A DNA stretch of 64,000 nt from Batillaria attramentaria (taxonomy: Eukaryota; Mollusca; Gastropoda; Batillariidae). The notes beneath the pieces are model-generated. The model was not told the origin of the DNA and did no database searches. It saw only the letters and a program-made list of their open reading frames with translations. Numbering within the stretch: the first letter of the stretch is position 1; each line of letters begins with the position of its first letter. The translations under genes were made by a program, and so were the position numbers. The stretch lies in assembly GCA_018292915.2 (NCBI GenBank), contig JACVVK020000322.1, positions 265,001 through 329,000 of the forward strand, written 5' to 3'. This document shows, in pieces, positions 1 to 12,600 of this stretch.

Positions 1-142
1 TTTCTTTTTATTTTCTTTGGTTTATTATTATGTAACATGCACTATTTACACCAAGCATAATATTTCACCTTTCTAGATTTACTCAAAACCAACTCGTTCT
101 ACTTTTTGCATTACAATGGAGAATTATTTTGTCATGCCACAG

Positions 143-280
143 CCTGTGATGACCAGCACTATGGTGACGACTGTAGCAACGTCTGTGGTCACTGTTCCCG
201 TGGTGCTGCATGTCATAAACAGACCGGTCACTGTACTGCTGGTTGTGACCCGGGGTTTATTCCACCTGAATGCACGAACG
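143..280 (+). CDS. Gene 1 EGF-like exon a
   Basis: 138 bases, phase 1-1, acceptor AG at 141-142 and donor GT at 281. Encodes one EGF/laminin-EGF-like module with eight cysteines in the pattern CDDxHYGDDC, C, C, C, GHC, GC, C, ending ECTN. Upstream is T-rich intron. Confidence 0.85.
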
Positions 281-1658
281 GTAACTGTCTTCTTTGTACT
301 TTTTTTTCTTTCTTACAAATGCGTGAAATTAAACTATTTCTTTGTTCACTCATAAACGGTAATTCAACAGATTATATGTAACGCCTTTGAACTCTAATGA
401 CGAACTAGCGCATTTCTGTGTGTCAGAGTTTTCTCTGTGGAGTTTTATAGCCTACAACCCCAATCAACACCTCCCTCTCCGCTCCACCCTCCCCCTCTCC
501 ATTATGCCACCACCGCTCCCCTCTGGCACACATACAGCGCTATAACCGAACAAGGTATCGGTGTATACAATGGGTAATACTTAAATAATAATAATAATAA
601 ATGGTATTTCTAGGGCGCATTTCTTTAAATAAAACTCAGTGCGCCTACATGTATTCTGTTGAACTGTAGAATGTCACGATGGGTACTATGGCGCTGACTG
701 CAGACAACACTGTGGGAACTGTGCTGATGATACGCCTTGTGACAAAGTAGACGGACACTGCGCTGCCTGTAAACCCGGCTATCTGCTGCCACTGTGCAAC
801 ACAGGTTGGTTCAAAAAGCAAGTGGTAAGCACTATAGTCCCTTAAGTAACACTGCAGTGCTTTATAAAGCTGTGACTTACAATCCATTCAAAAAACATTC
901 AGACAGTATCACTTATTAGACAAGAAAAGTACGAACGCTCAACCCGGCAGAAAGGGGGGGGGGGGGGGCAAAAAACAAAAACACTTTCATTTTAGTTTTG
1001 GCTTGAAGCGGACCTGCATGTAACAGAGGTTAAGAAAAAAGAAAAAAAAAAGAAAAAAAGAGAAGTAACCTTAAACGCGCTTGCGATTCTATTACGCGCG
1101 CGCGCACGCACGCATGGACTCACCTGCCAGAAAATGAATGGTTCAAATACTTGGGCACGTGTATTGACAGCAGCCTCCCCTTTAATGATAATGTCGACTG
1201 TATTTCCAAGAAAAGCCGGCAACGACTGTATTTGCTGAGAAAATTTAAAAGTTTTGAGGTAAATGAGGATGTACTTGAAATGGTGTACATAAATTTGATC
1301 GAAAGTGTTCTTACATTCAACATCGCCACTTGGTATGGCAACGTAAGCGTGAAACATAAGACAAAACTGGCTCGTGTTGTCAACACAGCGAGCAAAGTGA
1401 TTGGCCGTCAGCAAAGACACCTGTCTGACCTGTATTACCAGTCTGTAAGGCAAAAAAATACGTGCAGATCGATTATGACGCCACCCATTCCCTAAATCCG
1501 TCCTTCCAAAAACTGCCCTCAGGTCGTCGCCTGAAAGTGCCTCTCGCTAGGAAAAATGCATACAAGAAATCGTTTGTTACAGTGCAGTTTCCATCTTGAA
1601 TTCTTTGTGTTTCTGAAGTCTGGATCACGCAGCCAATTCCCCGTTTCCGCTATACTCA

Positions 1659-1714
<56 letters not shown>

Positions 1715-2227
1715 CCTAAACACTATGTGTGTCTCACTTCCTAACCAATCCCCCCCCCCCCACCCTCTAACTGGTGTAAACTGAGATTGCCATTCAGAAG
1801 AGAGGCTCACTGTTGACCACTGTTGGCCGGGAGTCGACTGGCTCTTAGCGTGGGGCGTTTTTGGGTGTGAGGCAACTGTTGTGTTTCGCGCTTGGCAGTG
1901 TTCCGTGCCTTAGGCCGGCTGGCTCTATGCTTATGGTGGTGGTGTGCACGTGCTGCCGATGCTTGTTTTTAAAAAATCGTGCTTTGTGGAAGGTTGATTG
2001 CTTTTTATGTCACTCGTATGTTAGGTTCATGTTTTTAAAAGTACAGTGTACTCTCTCTCTCTCTCTCTTTTTTGGTAATGTTAGCTTTTATTTTTTTTAG
2101 TGTTCCTAGATTAGCAGGACAGCTTGTAAGATAGGCAGACCATGCCTACAAGTCTTTATCCTGAAATAAACGTTTCAGTCAGTCAGTCAGTCAGTCAGTC
2201 AGTCTCTCTCTCTCTCTCTGTGTGTGT

Positions 2228-2298
<71 letters not shown>

Positions 2299-3628
2299 AG
2301 TCCGGTATTTAAACTGAATGGACTCTTATTTTTAGTCATGCTATTGTTATTATAAATATCATTATCTAGCCTAATTTATTATCGGAATTACCAAGCGTAT
2401 GCTTTTATGTTGTTATAATCTTAACCTTATTTTATATTGTCGAGCAGAGCGGGCACCAAGAGAAAGTTTTCTGGTTTTTAACTGGACAGTAAAGATGATT
2501 TGATTTGATTTGATTTGAATTTGATTTGTTATATGCCACTTCGAAACTTGTTAACAGCGTGTCCCCCGGGAACATACGGAAGTAACTGTACGAAATCCTG
2601 TGGGAACTGCGTGAACAATGAAGTATGTAACAGAACCACAGGACACTGCACAGCTTGCGTACCCGGCTACAGTCTACCGTTGTGCGCAGTAGGTGAGGCA
2701 GAGTAGTAAATGGCCTTTTCGTTCTTGTTTTTCACACAAATTACAGATGAACATTGATTATGAAAGGTGACGAAGTGAGTTTTAACAGACCGACATTCTT
2801 TGTGTGTTGACCAACAGTCGACGTTGATGTATTTTGTTGACGCTTGTCGTTATACTTTCCGTTCTTTCTGGGCACTCCATATTCGCGTGCTCATGCTTAA
2901 CAATCCACTGTATATAATCGTCAGTCAATCTGTCAGTGTTTCTGCCATGTGCACTCGGAGGTGAAAAACAAAACAAAACAGCACACACAAAAGAATGAAC
3001 AGACCGTTTAACTTGTGTCAAAGTATATCCAGTAACGGAAAGCCCCACCTCTCCCTCTCTCCCACCCCACCCCCATACCATTTCTGCTAACTACTGAGAT
3101 GTGACAATTTTCTGTATCAGTCTGTACTACCAACTGTGACATACTATTCAAGTGTCTGCCTCCATCTGCTTCAGAATGTGACGATGGTTTTTACGGTGAC
3201 AACTGTTCCCACCGCTGTGGACATTGTGCTGATGGTCAGCCGCTATGTGACAAGATTGACGGGCACTGTCAAACATGTGCTCTTGGTTATGTGCCCCAAA
3301 TTTGTCATCAAGGTAGGCATAACTATAATTATGCACCATCTGAGTCACTTAGTTTCGATTTTGTAACAATGACCTGTCAGTATAGCCTGTGTAACACGAC
3401 AAATTTACGCCCCGATGGATCTAATATCATACGAAATACGTACAATCGAATTTTTAGCGGGTCAGTATATATCTGTCGTTGAGTAAGTCCGTTGTTTGTG
3501 GGTGGAGTATATCTTTCTTGGGGTGAGTGAACAGTTTCTTTACTGACTATTTCTTGGGAGTAAATCCCTGCTGGTAGTACATTTGACGTGTTGCACAGGA
3601 AATCATGTACACATCCCACAGGAAACTG

Positions 3629-3703
<75 letters not shown>

Positions 3704-3708
3704 TACAT

Positions 3709-3777
<69 letters not shown>

Positions 3778-3787
3778 TATATATGTA

Positions 3788-3869
<82 letters not shown>

Positions 3870-6537
3870 TTCACTGTATACGTAAAAGGAAAGAAATGTC
3901 TGACTATATTTAACACAGTAGCACTAGCATTGCGGGATAATTATTTTCACTTTGATTTACTTTATCTCGCTTATTGTTTCCTTTCTGTCCGTTCTCTCTC
4001 CGTCGCAGAGTGTAGCCCTGGTCGTTATGGTCAGGACTGCCGAGAAGAATGCGGCAACTGTACAGGGGGATCAGACTGTGACCATGTTACCGGCCTTTGT
4101 GAAAGTGGCTGTGTGGAAGGTTTTGATGGGGCGCTTTGTAAGAGTAAGGGAAGCTTTCAGATGTCTCGAGCAAACACTGAAATGAAACATGTACAGCTTC
4201 AGTGATTTAGGCTCCAAATGAATTTGACTACAGTTTCAGTAGTTTTCCTTTTTCTTATCATTTCAGCGTGGCTTAATTCTCATACGCCTTTTATCAGTTA
4301 GCCTGCGTTAGCCGTTGAGACAATAATGACATTGTTCTTAACATTTTCACGAAATAAATACGGTAGAATTATTGAATTAACTAAGGTAAATTGCATGCGG
4401 CTAAAAAAGACCTTATGACCGGCCCCCGTAGTGTAGTGGTTAGCACTTCGGACCATGGACCGGAAGTCCCAGCCGAGGCAAGCGGAATTTTTCCTACCTG
4501 TGTCGGCTCCTACCCAGAGCGGGTGTGTTATGGGCCCAATGGGGAGGCTGTTGCCACACAGCCGAGATTCACGCACTTCACGTCTTATGATGTGGATGAT
4601 TACACGGCCGGCACCGCAGGTGCCGTAGTTCCCCGGCCTGGTTAATGCCGGGATATTTATGACAGGAAGCGTGGAATGCGGCCCTGTCCCGCAGTCCCAA
4701 ACCACACGGACCTCCATAGCATCATCTTACCATCATTTGCATCTCCATGCATAATAAAAGTTGCCCCAGCTTCCGAGCCCTCCGTTGATTCCACCCATCA
4801 CTTGGGAGGAACACCACTGGAACTGGCAAAAAGAGAAGGGGCAGCAAAAAACAAACAAACAACACCCCCCCCCCCCCCAAAAAAAAAAAAACAAAAAAAA
4901 AAAAAAAAAAACTTATGGGCGCGTTTTTTTCTTCTCTTTACAAAAAGTCTGCACGGTACGTTTGTATGGCCTCAACTGCTCTTTACCATGCGGTCACTGT
5001 GGTGGTAATGGATCCTGTAATATGGAGACGGCTGACTGTGATGAAAGCGAATGTGATCCCGGCTGGAACGGAACCGACTGTCGCCAAAAATGTGAGTGAA
5101 GCTTAAACTCGTCACTACCAGAATTTAATTAAAATTCCATTTTAACACGACAACTTCACATTTATTCAGCAGAGTTTTCGCTAAATTCGTTGTTGTGAAA
5201 CAGTATGACAATATACTAGGGTCGAAAGAAAACCTGCCGGAGTGGAAGGAAAGGCATGCAGTTTTCCGAAATACTGATCTACTCACGTTATAATGTCCGT
5301 ACTCGTATCTGGAGGAATTTGGGCGATTTTCTCAACAATAATAAGTCTTTACTCAATTTGGTGAGTTGAAATTGGTTTGAATTTCACTTGTTTCACGCCA
5401 GCGGCACTCACACCAAGTAATCAAATGGACCGTGAAATGTGAATAATTATGCCTTTCCCTGTACTATATATATATATATATATATAGTCTGCTAGTACTG
5501 GAGACGCACCAGATTATTCTGGGGCAGCCTTTTAGTGCTGGTTGGACGCTGCAGCCCTCGTGGGTATCGCCGCATGCTCACCTGATGAGGGTCCCATTGA
5601 CCCGAAACCATGGTCGTGAGCGGCTAAAATCACCAATTCATATGGCCTTGGTCGTACCGACCATTTTCCTCCCGGTGGGAGGGGAATGGGGGCACTATGA
5701 ATGGTGAGATACCCTTAGATCTGTTAGACGTTTCAGCGGTAGGATGGTAGGTCCCCCCCCCCTCCCATTGTGGCTTGTAGCCAATATAGGGCAAGGCGGA
5801 CTTGTCCAATGGCATACAAAGCACACACCTCCTAGATCTAGGGAGCGCTCTCAGCTTTACTTACTTCCCCTACTTTCAAATTGACCTGATTGAGCGCATG
5901 TTTTCGGCTTTAGTAACGCCTTCGTTCCTATTCTATATTAAATGTAATTACATGACATTACACCTAGGCAGTTGCTCCTTCTAAATTATTTAGTCTTTTT
6001 CCGCTGAAACCTCTTGCAGAGCTTTAGGGTAGCGACGTCTGCTAGTACTGGAGACGCACCAGATTATTCTGGGGCAGCCTTTTAGTGCTGGTTGGACGCT
6101 GCAGCCCTCGTGGGTATCGCCGCATGCTCACCTGATGAGGGTCCCATTGACCCGAAACCATGGTCGTGAGCGGCTAAAATCACCAATTCATATGGCTTTG
6201 GTCGTACCGACCATTTTCCTCCCGGTGGGAGGGGAATGGGGGCACTATGAATGGTGAGATACCCTTAGATCTGTTAGACGTTTCAGCGGTAGGATGGTAG
6301 GTCCCCCCCCCCCTCCCATTGTGGCTTGTAGCCAATATAGGGCAAGGCGGACTTGTCCAATGGCATACAAAGCACACACCTCCTAGATCTAGGGAGCGCT
6401 CTCAGCTTTACTTACTTCCCCTACTTTCAAATTGACCTGATTGAGCGCATGTTTTCGGCTTTAGTAACGCCTTCGTTCCTATTCTATATATATATATATT
6501 TAATATTAATACTTCCCCTATATATATATATACGCGC

Positions 6538-6605
<68 letters not shown>

Positions 6606-9600
6606 CGGTGAATAGTTCCGGTGATTTTGATAAAGCGTATCGCTATGATTATATGGGTTTCATTTTTAATTCCCCAGTATTAAGTTCGCCAGAAGCAGCT
6701 CCCGTGGCAGGTATTGTTTGTGGTGTGCTTGGAGCCATCATAGCTGCTGCTGCGGTTGTTGTGGTAGTTGTGATTTTCAGGTAAGTGGTGTGTTAACGTG
6801 CCTGGCGTGAAAAGCCCAACGTACGAAAACAATTCCATCTTTTTGGCTAAATTAGTTAAAATAGTATGAAACAGTATGGGTAATATTGCCAGATATGATT
6901 AACGACTTTGATATATAATTCAGCACTCGGCCTGGCGAAGAATCACATGTTCTCCGTTTGCGCAGCACGCAGGTCACCTCAGATCTGAGTTGGATTATTC
7001 GGGCCTCCATATGATATTATCACTATTTTATTACTAAAAATTCTGTTTAAAATGTTAATGAGAACGGTTATTTAGCCGCAAAGGTGTGTATAAACATTTT
7101 GTTTTATCTTGAGTCGAGGGTGTTTTAAGCATTTTGGCCCCGTCCGATCTTTATCAACACTCTTGCGCGCACAGGTATGTTCCACACACGAGTAAGTGAG
7201 CTACTCATGCTTCCATAGAGGCTATTTGTAAACTGTACAATACAGTACTGCACACAGTGTAGCTGTAAATACTTAACAGCGAACCCACGACCAGTTAACA
7301 GTAGTAGACTATTGAGGCTATTGTGAAAACTACAACACACGTCATACACGTGTTGAGCACTTCTAGAAAAGTGCTTTAATTTTGCTCAGCCATTCGCTTG
7401 CAGAAGTTGTGAATGAGTGGAGCTATGAGTTGTAATTCTTTAAATAAGTACATTGACTGTCGATTGTAAAAAAATCACAATAATTATCCGAAGAAGTCAT
7501 TTTGCATTGTCATCGTTTTTTGTACTTTTCTAAGTTGTTGTTGTTTCTTCAGACGACGACAACATTCAAACAAACGAGATTCTCGGGCGGAAAATGATGA
7601 CAGCGACAAACAAATGGATGATCTTACTTCTGAGCAGACTGCCGGCCTACACTCTTCCGAGACGCAGGGTACGCAAACTACGGAGGCTCCGTGTTACAAC
7701 GACAACAGTAGTATCATCGCCAAAACCAAGATGAACATCAAACAACCCAGAACATCTTCCCACACAAAGCTAAAAATTGAAACCACTTTCGGTATCTTGA
7801 AACATACCACTGCTAGCTTTTACTATGAATTGTATTTTGATTCCTAAGAGCCTCACTCCTCATATATTTTCAGCCCGGGATAAGAGTGCCAAGAGCGGAC
7901 CTGCGGGCTCCAAGCCAGCAGTCCCAGTAAAGCCCATGATACGTGGCGTCCCTGTGTCAGGAGAACAATCCGGTGCCAAGGGCCACATATACGGAAATAC
8001 TGACACTCTCGAAGCTGAATCAGCTGGGCATTTGTACGGAAACATACCAGCTCCATCCAACGGTAAGCCCACTAATAAAAGGGGGCGCCCGCCCGTCGCA
8101 GCGCCGAGACCGTCTGCCAAACCAAGCAGAGGAAACGTGTATGAAAACGTACAGCTCTCGGGAGGGGCCGGCCAGCGACCGGAACCGCCACCAAAACCAG
8201 CAGCAGAGTCGAGAGTGTCAAGACACGGAGTGACGTCATCAAGCGGAGTTGGGCAGAAGACGGATGAGTATGAAGAAGAGGAGGACGTGTACAACACAGA
8301 AGACCTGTACGCCTGCTACAATACTGTCAGCACCAAGCCACAGCTGGACGCCCTGCAGAAATATCTTCTAGAGGCTCTCGCGTCTGGAGACCTCAGTTCA
8401 CAGTTTGGGGTACGTTTACAGAGTGCTACATTCTCGTCTTGTTGACACAGATTATGTCAAGCCGCAAATATGTGTCGATGTTTGGAATTATCAAATCTAT
8501 AGAACTGTCAAGTTGCAAATATACGCAGGTTGTGCATAATGAACACAGAGCTTTCGATAATGATGATGATGATGATGATGAGTCGCTTTGGCATTCATTT
8601 GCTTACAGAAATTCGCCAAGGGAATGCCACTGCCTCATAAGGATGGCATGTCGGAGGAAAACGTGCGCAAGAATCGTTTCAAGGCGATGTGTGCTTGTAA
8701 GTGTACTGTTCTCGGTCTTTCTTTGCAAATCTTCAAGGATTTTCCGCAGGAAATCTCCCCGAAACTAAAACTAGTTATATTGAGCGGGTTTTGCACATTT
8801 TATAGTGATTTTCTACAGACATCAACACAAATCGTGGCAGATACATTTATGGAAGATTACTGTTGTTACTGAGAAGCCAGTTGGCAAATTGCAACTGCGG
8901 TCACGGAAGGCCTTCTTCAGTTTTTCTTCAGTACAGATAAGCAGCTGATGAAACAATGAAACTACGCGTACCACATACCAGCCTTTAGTCCCTCCGGATA
9001 TCTTTTTGATGCTTCTTTTTGTAACTTATTTTAGACGGATGTGGAATGTCTGTTTGTTAGATGACTTCAACCGGGTGCATCTGCACAGACCGAAGGGTGA
9101 TCCAGACACTGACTACATCAATGCGTCCTACATCAAGGCAAGTCTTGAATCATTGCCACAACTGCGCGTAATCCACTTTAAATTTGGTATAATTATATCG
9201 CTTATGTCTTTTATACTTTCGCCTTCTTGGTTGGCATGCTTTAGTTATCGTTAACAGCTGAGTACGGTATGCCTTGAGCCAATCTGGTTTTCCGAATTTT
9301 CTGAGTCGAACTAATTCACGGTTTGCCGCAGGGCAAATATTTATGTTCCTAATTTTTATAACATTTCCTGCTTGATTCTGACAGGGTTGCCGTGGAGATA
9401 AGCAGTACATTGCGACCCAAGGTGATTATGTCTGCTAGTTTTCTCACTGTAGGCATATTTGACTTGTTTTCCCGAGATGTCTTACACAATGTTATGGCGA
9501 TTATACAAATAATGGCGATCTCTTACTGGAGGGCCGGGATAGCCGAGCTGGTAGAGCAGTGTGCTGTTGATATTCGACTCGTGGGTTCGATTTCAGGCTG

Positions 9601-12600
9601 GGAGGCGAAACTTTGTGCTTGCGTTATGTATCTTTGTTGCCCCATCTTTTGTACCACCAGTACATAGTGGCCAGGACCGTACGTTCAACCCCCCCCCCCC
9701 CACCCCAAGACCATCAAGCGGAATCTCAAGACGTACCTCTTCTCTCAGTTCTAATTTTGGTTTGTTTGTTTTTTTTGTCCCACCCCAAAGGCGCCGTGAG
9801 CATGCAGCAGTCATGGAAGTTTGTTTTTTGTGTGTGCATTAGAAATGGCCAGTCATCATCATCATCCAAACAACAAATGAGCAGACAAGCCTCCCCCTCC
9901 CCACCCCACCCCTCCTCTACCCACCCCCGGGAAAAAGTTGTGATGACCTTTGCTTCACTTTAGCTTAGAAGAAACGCGATTAGGTGTATTGATCATGATT
10001 TCTGTAAATACCACGCACTTCTCTACTAATAATACCCACTGTGAAAGTAAGTTCATATAGTTGCAGCTACCTTTCGCTCTCTGCCTCCTGTGTTCAGGTC
10101 CGCGTGACACACATGTGAACGACCTCTGGTGGATGGTGTGGCAGGAGAAAGCCACTCAGGTTGTCATGCTCACCAACCTCATTGAGGACGGCAAGGTAAG
10201 TTGCTATGGAGTTCGTGCACTGCACAATACAGTAATGTTATCATTTTAGGACACCACCATCACCTATGATATAACGCCAAAGATGTGGAACGTTCCAACT
10301 GAGAGGTCGTTTTGCGTACATATTACATTTGCAAACTATTTACTGACTGGCACGGGCATTTTCTTGTCTGCCTACAGGACAAGTGTGAAGAATACTGGCC
10401 AGCGGCCGGAAAAACGCAGACTTACGGCCACGTGACAGTGAGAGGACTGGAGGTGGAAGAGAGGGCAGACTTCGTCATTCGCCCTTTCACGCTCAAGGTC
10501 AAAGGGGTGAGAAGATGTGTCTCTATTCAGTTACTCTTGTTTTTGTTTTGTTGTTATGGTTTTTGATTTGGCCTTAGCGAGATTTAGCGTTTAAGAAAGT
10601 GTGACACCAACGAGTCCTCGAACTATTGAACTGGTATCTTCTTTCTACATTTCTGTCGCCCTCAGGCTGGTGAACGTCAGGTGACCCAGTACCACTTCAA
10701 CACGTGGCCGGACCACGGAGTTCCTCAGGCATCGGCCCTTGTGGACTTCTGGCGTTACGTCAAAGCGCGCGGGAACCCCAGAGTACCTCTAATCGTGCAC
10801 TGCAGGTACAAGAATTACCATTGCTCTTTATAGAGTAAATTAGAACGGAATTCAGAATTTGTTCGGTGGTAACGTATAAGTAGTGTTTTGCTTTGTTAGT
10901 TGTGAAAAGTTTATAGTACGGCTCGGGCATGCTTTCTTGCTGTTGTTTGACAGCACTAGAGGGCATAATTATAGCCACTTCACTTCTAAACTTAGACACA
11001 GCTTACATTTAAATTTAAATTTCCATTATTCTTTTAGCCTGAGTAGTGTTGCTTATGCTGCTGCAGCCACCCGATCATGAGGCTTGTCACAGGGTTAGTA
11101 CTAACGTTCCTGCTAAGTATCATAAGGTCGATATTTCGTGTCGATCAAGATCAGCATTTCCTTTTTTTGCAGTGCTGGAGTGGGCCGAACAGGGACATTC
11201 ATTGCCCTGGACATCGCATCTGAGCTTGAGGCTGGTGGCAGAGAAGTCAACGTCCAGCAGATTGTCATACAGCTCAGAGAACAGCGCTGCATCATGGTTC
11301 AGAGTGAGGTAGGAACTCCAGTCCGTGTCACTGGTGTATGTATTGCTGTGGTTTGTAAATAAAGCGGAAATCCAATGCAGAATTGTGACTGTTATCATTT
11401 TGAAAACAATCCGATTTTCGTTTTCATCCCTGACAAACTGTTAGGGTCATGGGTCATGGAATAGGGTATATTAAATATCCTTTAAACAGGGTCATGCAAT
11501 AATGGTATATTAAATATCCTATGTTATGTGTCACTCCTATGAAATTAATGGTTGCTGTGCATGACTAGTGTCTAGTTTTCTTGAAGTGTTTATTTCAAAC
11601 ACTTGTGGTTAGGCCTGATATCTAAAAATGCACCATCTCATTAACTATAAGACGTTCTATCTATATAGCTTCTTTATTTACAATTCATGATTATGTAAAA
11701 GCCATTTCATTATTTCTCCAACAGGCACAGTACAAGTTTCTTCACGAGGTGATTCTAGAAGCACACACGAGTCGGGATACCAGGATCCCTGCGGACAAAT
11801 TCGAAGAAACGTTTCCGAACAGCATCTCTGTGAACCATCCTAATCATCGCATCGACAGAGAGTTCAAGGTTGTCACAGGCTCTTCTTTTTTTCGATTTTG
11901 GGGATTTGTCGAGTGTAAATATTATAAATCTCCTCCGTCTGATTTCTAACTAATCCAGTATATTTCTGTTGTCAGCATTTGTTTGCTGGTTGTGCGAGTA
12001 CGTTATTTGAGTTTAGCGTTTATGTCAACAGACGTCTCGGTGGAACAGTTTTAGAAAAAAATTCCGCGCCGGGTGAGTGCGGATGGGGAAGTTGGATCGA
12101 TGCAGAATGCGGCTGGAAGAAATGCCGGGAAATGAGGTGTTGTCGGCGGAGTTTTTGTTGTTGTTGTTGTTTTTAGAAAGATGTGCAGATGGGGGCTGAT
12201 AAAGACAGTTCTGTAACCCTTCTTGTTGTTTGCAAAACAGACAATATTCAGGGGTGTTTTCTCGATTGTCACTAGCACGGTGTATTAGCCTACACCCTGC
12301 TCAGGACTTCTCAATGAGCGTCTAAGGACTTTAATTATTTTCTGGTGATGGTACAGTTTTTCCTGTTTGTGTCAGATGCTTGAAGAAATGGGGAAGTACA
12401 GACCCAAACGCAGCTACAGAATGGCCAACATGAAAGAGAACGTGGACAAAAACAGAAACCAGGATGCCGTTCCAGGTACAGCAGCAAGACAGGAAAATCT
12501 CCCGACAGTAAACTCCCCCCCCCCCCCCCCAGCTGTTGTTTTGATAACTAGCTGCATGTCCCAAACAGTATTACAGTCCCAAGATTTACTACTTCGTTTG

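Noticed and set aside
5630..6377. Repeated minus-strand ORFs of about 65 codons in the 550-bp satellite (also 47292-47498 and 61262-61585)
   Set aside because: The similarity follows the DNA repeat. Frames differ between copies and indels at the poly-C tract break them, so there is no sign of protein selection.
9540..9600. Possible tRNA genes at SINE heads (also 4424-4500 and the minus strand at 45720-45800)
   Set aside because: A- and B-box-like sequences are present but the acceptor and anticodon stems do not form, and each is followed by a shared SINE body.
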